This document shows positions 27,428 through 35,002 of a stretch of 61,522 nt of DNA, piece by piece (position 1 is the stretch's first letter; each line of letters begins with the position of its first letter). A program made the translations under genes and the position numbers. Origin of the DNA: an uncultured Lentisphaerota bacterium (GTDB taxonomy: Bacteria; Verrucomicrobiota; Kiritimatiellia; CAIQIC01). The notes under the pieces are model-generated. The model saw nothing but the letters and a program-made list of their open reading frames with translations, was not told where the DNA came from and made no database searches. The stretch spans positions 1 through 61,522 of the forward strand of contig CAIWHP010000197.1 in NCBI GenBank assembly GCA_903912445.1. Reading direction: 5' to 3'.

Positions 27428-28701
27428 AGGTCCACTCCGAACGCCTGCGCCACCTGGACGCCGGAGCGGATGGCGTCCTCATGAAACCCGTAGCCAAAGT
27501 AGCTGCCGCAGAACCAGGTCCGGCGCACGCCATTGAGGCTTGGCAACACGGGCTGCGTGGCCATGGATGCCCGCGTAAAGGCGGGATGATCGTAGTCGAT
27601 TTCTGTCACCACCCGGTCGGCGGGGAGCGGCGCGCGGTGGTTGAGTGTGACGAAGCAGGGTTCCTGCGTCCGCAGCCCCTGCAAACGGTTCATGTCGTAG
27701 GTAAGCGTGGCAGGACCGTCCTCGGCCGAGGCGCGTTCGCGGGTGTAATTCCATGAGGCCCAGACTCGCCGGAGCGGCGGCATGACGGAGGGATCGTGGT
27801 GCAGCACCGTGTGATTGGTCGAGTAGCGCCAGGCGCCGAGCAGGCGGCGCTCTTCGTCGGAAGGATCGGCCAGCAGGGCCAGGGACTCGTTGGCGTGGGC
27901 GGCCAGCACGACTTGGTCGAACACGCTGGTTTCGCCGCCGGCCAGGGTGATCGCCACGTGGTCGGCATGGCGCCGAACCGACTCCAGCACCGCCTTCAGG
28001 CGCACCGTGCCGCCAAAGCCTTGGAGGATGCGGTCCACGTAGGTACGGCTGCCGCCCACCAGGGTTTTCCACTGGGGCCGGTCGCTCACCGTGAGCAGTC
28101 CGTGGTTTTCAAAGAACCGGACGAAACTGGACGCTGGAAACTGCATCATCTCGGCGCAGGGCATGGACCAGATGGCCGCACCCATCGGGACGATGTGGTG
28201 CCGGATGAAGTAATCGCCGTAACCACCGCGGCGCAGATAGTCACCCAAGGTGATCGCGTCCATGCGCCCCCCGTTCAGATCCAGATGGGTCTCGCGGAAG
28301 AAACGGAAGAGGTCCCGCACCATGCGATGGAAAGCAGGCTTGAATAGATTTCGGCGCTGTCCGAACAAGCCGTTCAGCCCGCTGCCGGAGTACTGCAAGC
28401 CGGTGCGTTCGTCGTGGTAACTAAAGGACATTTCGCTGTCGCGCAGGCCGACGCCCAGCTGCTCCAACAAGCGTGTGAACAACGGGTAGTTCCGGTGGTT
28501 CATGACGATGAAGCCTGTGTCCACGGGCGTCCCGGCATCGGGGCCCTTGGCCAACGTGACGGTGTGGGCGTGACCACCGGGATAATCAAGCTTCTCGAAG
28601 AGTGTCACCCGGTGCCGGCGCTGCAGCAGATGCGCGGCGGCCAGACCGGCCGCACCAGCCCCAATCACAGCTATCGTCTGGGTTGCCGGCAATGTATTCA
28701 T
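27424..28701 (-). CDS. FAD-dependent oxidoreductase of the amine oxidase type, lipid-modifying cluster
   Basis: About 425 residues from ATG 28701 (MNTLPATQTIAVIGAGAAG). The N-terminal Rossmann motif VIGAGAAGLAAAHLL is followed by FEKLDYPGGHAHTV and DTGFIVMNHRNYPLF, and the C-terminal FAD contact is WFCGSYFGYGFHEDAIRSG. Proteins of this family sit beside DUF1365 and CFA-type genes and are thought to oxidise modified fatty acyl chains. The overlap with the fusion gene (stop TGA within its GTG start region) supports one transcript. A longer in-frame start at 28743 lacks support. Confidence 0.8.
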   Translation of the reverse strand: MNTLPATQTIAVIGAGAAGLAAAHLLQRRHRVTLFEKLDYPGGHAHTVTLAKGPDAGTPVDTGFIVMNHRNYPLFTRLLEQLGVGLRDSEMSFSYHDERTGLQYSGSGLNGLFGQRRNLFKPAFHRMVRDLFRFFRETHLDLNGGRMDAITLGDYLRRGGYGDYFIRHHIVPMGAAIWSMPCAEMMQFPASSFVRFFENHGLLTVSDRPQWKTLVGGSRTYVDRILQGFGGTVRLKAVLESVRRHADHVAITLAGGETSVFDQVVLAAHANESLALLADPSDEERRLLGAWRYSTNHTVLHHDPSVMPPLRRVWASWNYTRERASAEDGPATLTYDMNRLQGLRTQEPCFVTLNHRAPLPADRVVTEIDYDHPAFTRASMATQPVLPSLNGVRRTWFCGSYFGYGFHEDAIRSGVQVAQAFGVDL

Positions 28702-28911
28702 GGTGTAAGTGTATAGAGAATGTAACCCTGCCACAAGATGCAACCACTGTTGTGGAGCAACTTGGACGGTGCGACGGGCGGGCTAACCTGAGGAATTTTA
28801 ATAGACAAGATCTGGGCAGCAAATCTTCGTGCTCTGGGCTATGTCCGTATTGAGCGAAATGCGCACGCACGTGCACTATGATGTTCCGTAAGACGGTTTT
28901 TTGGGAGAATT

Positions 28912-29142
28912 ATGAAGAGATTCATGGATACCGGATCGATGCTTGTGGCGGTCATTACGCTCGTGCTGTTTATTGCCGCGCTGTTTACGAAGGGACTGAG
29001 TCATGACCTGTTCCTCGAAACGGGAGTGTTCTTGGTGTCGGTCAAGATTATCGTCATGAATTACAGGAACAACGTCGCGGTGAGAGAGCTAAGTGAAAAA
29101 CTGGACAGGGTTCTGGCGACGCTTGCGAAGAAAGGCAATTAA
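28912..29142 (+). CDS. Small membrane protein, two predicted helices
   Basis: 76 residues, not recognised. Two hydrophobic segments (MLVAVITLVLFIAALF and LFLETGVFLVSVKIIVM) are followed by a charged helical tail (VRELSEKLDRVLATLAKKGN). ATG 28912 has GGGAGA upstream. It precedes the truncated P-type ATPase gene by 46 bases and may have been cotranscribed with it. Confidence 0.55.
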   Translation: MKRFMDTGSMLVAVITLVLFIAALFTKGLSHDLFLETGVFLVSVKIIVMNYRNNVAVRELSEKLDRVLATLAKKGN

Positions 29143-29188
29143 ACATGGCAGCGGGACCGGCACTGATTGCCCAGAGTGAGGTTGATGC

Positions 29189-30205
29189 ATGACATCGCCG
29201 GCGTCACGCGTGGATTTGTTGGATGTCTTGGGAGCGTCCGATGCGCACCTGTTGCCGGGTGAGGAAGCGCTGCGCCGAACCCGCTCGTCGCGCTCGGGGC
29301 TGAGCGAGGCCGAGGCGGCCGCGCGCCTGATCCGCTTTGGAACGAACGCGCTCAAGGCCCGGGCCAAGACCCCTTTGATCATCCTGTTCCTCCGCCAACT
29401 GGCAAATCCGCTGGCCTACATCCTCATGGTGGCAGCACTCGTCAAACTACTGGTCAAAGGTGTTCTCGATGCAGCCGTCATCGGGGCCGTGCTGGGGTTC
29501 ATGGCCGTGATCGGCTTCGTGCAGGAACTGCGTGCCGAGAAGGCCATGGAAGCGCTCAAAAACATGGTAACACCCCGCAGCCGCGTGCGCCGGGGCGGCC
29601 AGGTCGCCGCGGTGGCGGCGGCGGATCTTGTGCCAGGGGATCTCATTGTTCTGGAAGCCGGCGACCGGGTGCCCGTGGATGGCCGCCTGATCGAAGCGAC
29701 CAATCTGAAGATCAACGAGTCGGCCCTGACCGGCGAATCCATGCCCGTGGAGAAACACACCGCACCGCTGAACGGTGCCGTGGCCCTGGCGGATCGCAAG
29801 AACATGGTCTACATGGGCACGGTTGTCACCAACGGCCGAGCAACCGTACTGACCACCGCCACTGGCATGCAGACCGAGATGGGGCGCATCGCGGCGGCTA
29901 TCCAGAATGTGCCACAGGAGAAGACCCCGTTGCAGCGGAGCGTCGATCGCTTTGGCCACGTCATGCTTTTCATCGTACCCGGCATCTGTGCCCTGCTGGC
30001 GCTGGCCGGGTGGTACCGCGGGCTACCGCCCATGGACATCTTCCTGATGGTGGTGGCCGCCGCAGTCTCCGCCGTACCGGAAGGGCTCCCGGCCGTGGTC
30101 ACGGTGACGCTGCGCAAGATTGTTGCCCCGCGCCTGTTCTCGCTGGGAAAGTGGAGGCCGGTCCCCCCGGGGGGGGCTGAGAGTATTCGGTTTCGGAGTC
30201 ACTAA
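29189..30205 (+). pseudogene. Truncated P-type cation ATPase (lacks phosphorylation and nucleotide-binding domains)
   Basis: The first ~310 residues match a P2-type Ca2+/cation ATPase: N-terminal cation-ATPase domain (GLSEAEAAARLIRFGTNALK), actuator domain (LVPGDLIVLEAGDRVPVDGR, ESALTGES with TGES) and the fourth-helix PEGL (AVPEGLPAVVTVTL). After VTVTL the normal course to the DKTGT phosphorylation site is lost; the sequence becomes RKIVAPRLFSLGKWRP and stops at 30205. About 600 residues of the usual ~900 are missing, including the catalytic aspartate, so it cannot pump. A C/G-rich run (CCCCCCGGGGGGGG, near 30164-30177) lies at the break, just before the outer-membrane gene, suggesting a deletion junction. 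Confidence 0.8.
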
Positions 30206-30206
30206 C

Positions 30207-30950
30207 ATGAAACAACTGCTGCTGGCGTTCGTGCTCAGTCTGTGCTTCGCTCGAGCTGCTGCCATGGCCGGGCCGACACAGTCCTTTGACATCGAGGGCG
30301 GCTGGGTGTTCCCCGGCTACAACGACGTGCGCATCCCGGGCGATTCGGGCACGAAGCTGTCGCTGACGAAGGACCTATCCGCGGACTCCTTCCCCGCTTT
30401 CCGCGCCCGCTACACCGTGACGCTGGCCGACAAGCATGACCTCGGCCTGCTGGCGGCTTTCCTGACGATGCGATCCGACGGTACGCTGGACCGCGCCGTG
30501 GATTTCAACGGTACGACATTTCCAGCGGGCACGCCCCTTGAATCCACGTTCCGGTTCAACTCGTACCGCCTCACATACCGCTATCTCTTCTATGACTCGC
30601 CGAAGTTTCAGTTCCGCGCCGGCGTGGCGGCCAAAGTGCGCGACGCGGCCATCCGGTTGGAAGGCGGAGGAAAGGAGTCTGAGAATACCGACCTTGGCTT
30701 CGTTCCGCTGCTCAGCTTCAGCGCCACGTGGTTCGCACATCCGTCGCTGCGCGTCGTTCTGGACGGCGACGCGCTGGCCGCCCCTCAGGGCCGAGCGGAG
30801 GATGTGCTCCTCGCCGTGGTGGCCCCGCTGAATGACCAAGTATCCCTGAAGGCGGGTTACCGGATTCTGGAAGGCGGCGCGGATAACGACAAGGTCTACA
30901 CCTTCTCGCTCTTCCACTACGCCGTGGTGGGGATGGTGGTGACGTTCTGA
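30207..30950 (+). CDS. Outer-membrane beta-barrel-like protein
   Basis: 247 residues from ATG 30207, which begins a clear signal peptide (MKQLLLAFVLSLCFARAAAMA, cleavage near residue 20). The mature part alternates hydrophobic and polar residues in strands (FRARYTVTLADKHDLGLLAAF, FNSYRLTYRYLFYDSPKFQF, VSLKAGYRILEGG) and ends in an aromatic residue (VVGMVVTF), as outer-membrane barrels do. A specific porin family is not recognised. It starts two bases after the stop of the truncated ATPase, so its original promoter may have been replaced. Confidence 0.65.
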   Translation: MKQLLLAFVLSLCFARAAAMAGPTQSFDIEGGWVFPGYNDVRIPGDSGTKLSLTKDLSADSFPAFRARYTVTLADKHDLGLLAAFLTMRSDGTLDRAVDFNGTTFPAGTPLESTFRFNSYRLTYRYLFYDSPKFQFRAGVAAKVRDAAIRLEGGGKESENTDLGFVPLLSFSATWFAHPSLRVVLDGDALAAPQGRAEDVLLAVVAPLNDQVSLKAGYRILEGGADNDKVYTFSLFHYAVVGMVVTF

Positions 30951-31094
30951 GGGTGGAGGTCATGCATGCGGCCTGATAAGGTGTGCCACGTCGGCGATCA
31001 CTATTCCCCTCGCGGTGTTTACCCGATGGGCTGGAGTGTGAACGAGGGACAAGGCCGCGTTCAGTGGACAAATCACAAGAGGAGTATCTGACAC

Positions 31095-31430
31095 ATGGAA
31101 AAATGGAAATGCAGCGGATGCGGTTTCATACATGACGGCGACGGCGCTCCGGAGAAGTGCCCGAAGTGCGGTGCCCCGAAGGAGACGTGCGCGCTGCTGG
31201 ACGAGGTGGCGGCCACGCTCGTGGAGCGGTCGCGCCACACCAACATGCTACACGCGCAGATGATTACCCTGGCTCGCGCAATGGAACTGGCGTGCAAAGA
31301 CGGCGTCAAGGACAACCTGGATGCCGGCTGCGTGGATGTGTTCAAGAAGTCGCTGGCGCACGCCTACGAGATCATGAAACTCTCCATGACGGAACTTCAG
31401 GGACACATGGGCAAGGGCAAGTGGGGTTAA
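31095..31430 (+). CDS. Rubredoxin-like zinc/iron-ribbon protein (paralog of 24960-25295)
   Basis: 111 residues with the same plan as the protein at 24960-25295: metal site CSGCGFIHDGDG then CPKCGAPKETC, the shared stretch VERSRHTNMLHAQMITLAR, a central CVDVFKKS and the identical C-terminus HMGKGKWG. AAGAGGAG lies upstream of the ATG. Role unknown. The two copies stand on opposite strands 6 kb apart and bracket the lipid genes and the broken ATPase. No gene is seen in the flanking gaps 30951-31094 and 31431-31630. Confidence 0.75.
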   Translation: MEKWKCSGCGFIHDGDGAPEKCPKCGAPKETCALLDEVAATLVERSRHTNMLHAQMITLARAMELACKDGVKDNLDAGCVDVFKKSLAHAYEIMKLSMTELQGHMGKGKWG

Positions 31431-31630
31431 TCTCCGGACTGGCACCAACGCAACGTGACGGTTTCCCGCGATGCGAAGATGATCCTGCAATCCCCGGCCT
31501 GCCCTGACACCGTTCTTGCGGGAGACCGCGCGGGTCCGCTCCTTGGTGGGCGACGGCTGGCTCTATGCTCAAGCCAACTCTTCGCAGCCAACTTTATACC
31601 TGCTATCTCACGGTAATGGTCTGACAGCGC

Positions 31631-32191
31631 TCACTTCTCGCTGCGCAGCTTCCGGAATCCGAGCGTCACCTCGCCCAGCCGGAAACCCCATTTGCTCATG
31701 ACAGCGCGGTTGAGCATCACTTCCTCGTCCATCAGAAACATCCAGTCGTCGAACCTCACGTTATACACCTTCTTGCCGACTGGCAACGCCAGCGTGTAGC
31801 GCCAGTTCAGGGCATTGCCAAACGCCTCACCCTGCGCGACACCCACCACGTCGTCGGCCGTGCCGGTGTAGTGATGTGCGTCCACCCGGGTGATCGTCCA
31901 GACGCGCCGCTGCGTGGTGCCGTCGGAGTAAACAAAGTCCTCTTCCAGTCGGCCCACCTGATTGCTCCACGTGCCAACCAGTTTCACGCGAAACCGTTTC
32001 ACCACGGCGCCCTTCCGGTCTTGAAACATGCCCCAGGCTTCCAGCGGGCCATCCAGGTAGCGGCTCAGGTCGAGGACGGGCTGTTCTTTGGCGTAGTGGT
32101 GCGGGTCGACCGCTGCGCAGCCACCGCAGATCAAACCCGCACTAATCAGACAGAGGAATCTCTTCATGGGTGCCTCGTCCCTTTCGCTCAT
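31631..32191 (-). CDS. DUF3833 protein, probable lipoprotein
   Basis: 186 residues (178 if ATG 32167 is used). The N-terminal MKRFLCLISAGLICGGCAAVDP is a signal sequence with a cysteine where a lipoprotein would be cut, although the lipobox is not canonical. The body shows the DUF3833 hallmarks LDLSRYLDGPLEAWGMFQDR and FVYSDGTTQRRVW. Members are conserved in the cyclopropane/furan fatty-acid clusters of light-stress regulons. The start overlaps the end of the chalcone-isomerase-like gene (ATGA). Last gene of the operon that begins at 36726. Confidence 0.75.
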   Translation of the reverse strand: MSERDEAPMKRFLCLISAGLICGGCAAVDPHHYAKEQPVLDLSRYLDGPLEAWGMFQDRKGAVVKRFRVKLVGTWSNQVGRLEEDFVYSDGTTQRRVWTITRVDAHHYTGTADDVVGVAQGEAFGNALNWRYTLALPVGKKVYNVRFDDWMFLMDEEVMLNRAVMSKWGFRLGEVTLGFRKLRSEK

Positions 32192-32724
32192 TTTCTTTTT
32201 TCTCCCAGCAACGCTTTCCGCACAGCTGGATAGCGGCAGTTCGGATCCAGCCAGATGGCGAAGAAGGCTGGCCCGAAAGCGGGGTCGGAAATTTCTCCAA
32301 GCAATCGGTCGTCGAAGTAGAATTGAGTCGGTCCATCTCGGCGCTTGAAGGCTGTCAAACGGTCGCCGGGTTTGAGATCAGGCCAGAGCTTGTCGAGCTG
32401 CTTGATCCACTGTGTGCGCTGGGTTTCCGTGCCTTGACCTAGGCGCTGCCACTCTTGGAGCGTGGTCTCCAGCAGCCGGTGATGTTTGATAGAGATATCG
32501 TAGCGAATGCTTAACACGGCGGTGCCGTTACTTGTATAGGGTATTTCCTGAGCGAACAGCGCAACATCGTAGATCTTTATTCCGAACCAGCGGAGCGTCG
32601 TCGCGCCGCTCGGACGGAGTTCAGGCTGCACCTCCCTCAACGGGGCAGGCAGTGTCTCCGCATGGAGCAGACTGGCGGAGAGCAGTGCGCCCCAGAGGCT
32701 CCAGGCCTTGTAGCTTCCGATCAT
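32188..32724 (-). CDS. Chalcone-isomerase-like periplasmic protein
   Basis: 178 residues from ATG 32724 (MIGSYKAWSLWGALLSASLLHA, a signal peptide). The mature part has the bacterial chalcone-isomerase-like pattern: ATTLRWFGIKIYDVALFA, a short RYDISIKHHRLLETT, and FDDRLLGEISDPAFGPAFFAIWLD with WLDP near the end. The fold is a lipid-binding/isomerase type; the bacterial function is unknown. Overlapping starts and stops (ATGA) join it to DUF2878 before and DUF3833 after. A longer in-frame reading upstream to 33072 would cover the DUF2878 gene and was not used. Confidence 0.8.
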   Translation of the reverse strand: MIGSYKAWSLWGALLSASLLHAETLPAPLREVQPELRPSGATTLRWFGIKIYDVALFAQEIPYTSNGTAVLSIRYDISIKHHRLLETTLQEWQRLGQGTETQRTQWIKQLDKLWPDLKPGDRLTAFKRRDGPTQFYFDDRLLGEISDPAFGPAFFAIWLDPNCRYPAVRKALLGEKRK

Positions 32725-33260
32725 TGCGGCTCCTTCTCCTGTTGCGGACGCAGCGGCCGGCGGTGTGCCAACCAAACCAACAAGGGAACTACAGTCGCCC
32801 ACATCGCAGCCAAGACCAGCACGCTGAAGGGGTGGTCCAAGGGCATGGTCACCGCACCCAGTTTCGCCCCGCCCACGTAGCTCAGCGGCCCACCCACTGC
32901 GCCCAACAGGGCGCTTAACACGTAGCGTCCCGCCAGCCAATGCAGTGACCCACGCAGGGTCGTTCCAAACACTGCCCAGAGCGCCACCAACCATACCGGA
33001 CACAGGTGGGGAAAACGTGGGGTTCCGATCAGCGCAAACACGCCCAGCCAAAGATTGATGCTGTCCACACAAAACCCGATCAGCGCGACCATCAAGAGCA
33101 GGCGCACATCGCTCATGCGGTCGGCGCTAAACCAGCACAGGCTCACACCGATGACTGCGCCTGCCGTAGCTACAGCGACGCCGGGCAGACCGTGAGCGCC
33201 GCCGAGTACGCAGGCGAACCAGCCCGCCTGAAACAGCGCGAAATTGAAAGCTTTACGCAT
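32721..33260 (-). CDS. DUF2878 integral membrane protein
   Basis: 179 residues from ATG 33260 (MRKAFNFALFQAGWFACVLGG). It has five or six hydrophobic segments and the DUF2878 features WFACVLGG, DSINLWLGVF and PLSYVGGAKLGAV. The family is a small inner-membrane protein of unknown activity, found next to CFA, DUF1365 and chalcone-isomerase-like genes, as here. Its start overlaps the DUF1295 stop by one base and its stop overlaps the next start by four. Confidence 0.78.
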   Translation of the reverse strand: MRKAFNFALFQAGWFACVLGGAHGLPGVAVATAGAVIGVSLCWFSADRMSDVRLLLMVALIGFCVDSINLWLGVFALIGTPRFPHLCPVWLVALWAVFGTTLRGSLHWLAGRYVLSALLGAVGGPLSYVGGAKLGAVTMPLDHPFSVLVLAAMWATVVPLLVWLAHRRPLRPQQEKEPQ

Positions 33261-34036
33261 CACGGCTTTCGCGGAAACCACGGGAAGAATGCGCTGGTGG
33301 TCCGCTGATAGTCCTGATACTCGGGCCGGTCTTTATATTTGGCCTCCAGCATGGGAATCCCCGACACATAGAGCAGCAGCCAGTCAATGACGAGCGGGCT
33401 GATCAGCGCCCACCACCCGCCGGGCACGTTGAGGGCTAGCAGGAAGCAGCCCCACCAAAGCGTCGCTTCACCGAAATAGTTGGGATGGCGCGTGTATCGC
33501 CACACCCCGTAGCGCATGACGCGGCCCTTGTTGGCAGGGTCCTTCATGAAGCGCAGTAACTGGAAATCACCAACAGCCTCGAAGAGAAAGCCCGTCAGCC
33601 ATACGGCAGCGCCGATCCCGTCCAGCAAGCCGAGTGGGCCACCGCGGCGGGCATTGACGAACAGGATGGGGGCGGCCACGATGAACATGAAAAAGCCCTG
33701 AAGCATGTAGATCTGGAAGTAACTGCGGACATAGAACCAGCGGCCCCAGGTTTCGCGCCAGTTCCGGTAGCGGAAGTCTTCGCCGGCGCGACCAGCGTTG
33801 CGGATCAAGATGTGCAGTGCGAGCCGCAGGCCCCACACCAGCACGAGCGTCCCGAGCAAAAGCCGGCGCATATCGAGGCCGTCCGCCATCCAGAGTGTGA
33901 CCAAGGTGACGCAGATGAAGCCAAGCCCCCAGGCTCCGTCCATGATACCGTTGTCCTTTTTCCAAAGCGCCAACAGGTGAACCAAGTTCACAAAGACGAA
34001 AATCACCGCCGCTGTGGTCAGCATCATGCCAGTCAT
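33260..34036 (-). CDS. DUF1295 family membrane oxidoreductase (steroid-5-alpha-reductase fold)
   Basis: About 258 residues with six to seven membrane segments. Conserved motifs are GLRLALHILIRNAGRAGEDFRY, the YGVWRYTRHPNYFGE core typical of isoprenylcysteine methyltransferase/5-alpha-reductase-like proteins, and LEAKYKDRPEYQDYQR. The family probably reduces or modifies lipid-like substrates in the membrane using NADPH. The start is taken as ATG 34036 (MTGMMLTTAAVI) near the first membrane segment; an upstream extension to 34072 adds only basic residues. It belongs to the lipid-modification operon. Confidence 0.8.
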   Translation of the reverse strand: MTGMMLTTAAVIFVFVNLVHLLALWKKDNGIMDGAWGLGFICVTLVTLWMADGLDMRRLLLGTLVLVWGLRLALHILIRNAGRAGEDFRYRNWRETWGRWFYVRSYFQIYMLQGFFMFIVAAPILFVNARRGGPLGLLDGIGAAVWLTGFLFEAVGDFQLLRFMKDPANKGRVMRYGVWRYTRHPNYFGEATLWWGCFLLALNVPGGWWALISPLVIDWLLLYVSGIPMLEAKYKDRPEYQDYQRTTSAFFPWFPRKP

Positions 34037-34075
34037 AATTCTGTTACTAACCCACCGGCTGCCCTTTTGCAAGGT

Positions 34076-35002
34076 TCACACCAACGGCTTGCCGCTTGCC
34101 ATCGCGCCGCGTTTCCGCAGGTAGCCGGCCAGACGGGCCACGGCCACCTCTTTGGCTTTGGCCTCGACTTCAACGGTGCAATCCAGACGCAGCCACTCGC
34201 GAGGGAAATCGCGGGGATTGATATGGTCGTGATGACGACCGGCCTGGGGATTCCCCCATCCGGCTTTCGGGCTTGAAATATGGAACAGTGGTGGCCGGTT
34301 CCAGGTGGCTAGCGCGAGTTCGGTGGCCTGCGCCACGGTGTAGGCATCCGGCAGGCATCGATGGTGATGCACATCATAGACCAAGGGCACCTGTTCCGAC
34401 CGGCAAAAGGGCAGCAGATCGCGCGGGGTATAGATTCGGTCGTCGTTTTCCAGCGTCAGGCGCTGGCGCACACGGGCGGGCAACTGCTGCAACGTCTGGC
34501 GGAGCCGCGCCAGCGCCGCCGGCTTGTCGCCATAGGCGCCCCCCGCATGGATGTTGATCGCATCGGCATGCACCCACTCCGCCACCTCCGCCTGGTAGAC
34601 CAGTTCGGCAATCGAGCTGGCGATCACCGCCGCGCGCGGCGAGTTGAGGACGACGAACTGGTCGGGGTGGAACGTGAGCCGGAGGCCATGCTCTTGTGCA
34701 TACCTTCCGCACTGCCGGAAAACGGACCGGATCTGTTGCGCATGCGGAAGCTCGTCCACGCGATAGCCCGCCTGGGGGTGGGTCCGCAGGGGAAGAATCT
34801 GGCTGTTGATCCGGAAGTCGCCGATGCCGTGGGCCGCACAGTACTCCAGAGCGCGCAAAAGCGCGGCTCCATTATGGAGGCACAGCGCGGCCAGTTTTTC
34901 GAGCGCAGCCGTGCGCGTCAAGCGCAAGACGGCCGTGGCGGTGGTGGTTTTGAAGTGGATGGGTTCGTTGAGAAAAGTGCAGCAGAGACCCAGGCGGATC
35001 AC
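34076..35002 (-). CDS. uvsE: UV damage endonuclease UvsE/UvdE
   Basis: 308 residues, full family length. Features include the start MIRLGLCCTF, FRINSQILPLRTHP, LTFHPDQFVVLNSP, a NIHAGGAYGDK metal-binding loop, LTLENDD, VYDVHHHR and FHISSPKAG, all belonging to the metal-binding TIM barrel of UvdE. The enzyme nicks DNA 5' to UV photoproducts, starting repair without nucleotide excision proteins. It starts with GTG at 35002, overlapping the stop of the radical SAM gene, so the DNA repair gene is embedded in the light/lipid stress operon. Confidence 0.92.
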   Translation of the reverse strand: MIRLGLCCTFLNEPIHFKTTTATAVLRLTRTAALEKLAALCLHNGAALLRALEYCAAHGIGDFRINSQILPLRTHPQAGYRVDELPHAQQIRSVFRQCGRYAQEHGLRLTFHPDQFVVLNSPRAAVIASSIAELVYQAEVAEWVHADAINIHAGGAYGDKPAALARLRQTLQQLPARVRQRLTLENDDRIYTPRDLLPFCRSEQVPLVYDVHHHRCLPDAYTVAQATELALATWNRPPLFHISSPKAGWGNPQAGRHHDHINPRDFPREWLRLDCTVEVEAKAKEVAVARLAGYLRKRGAMASGKPLV

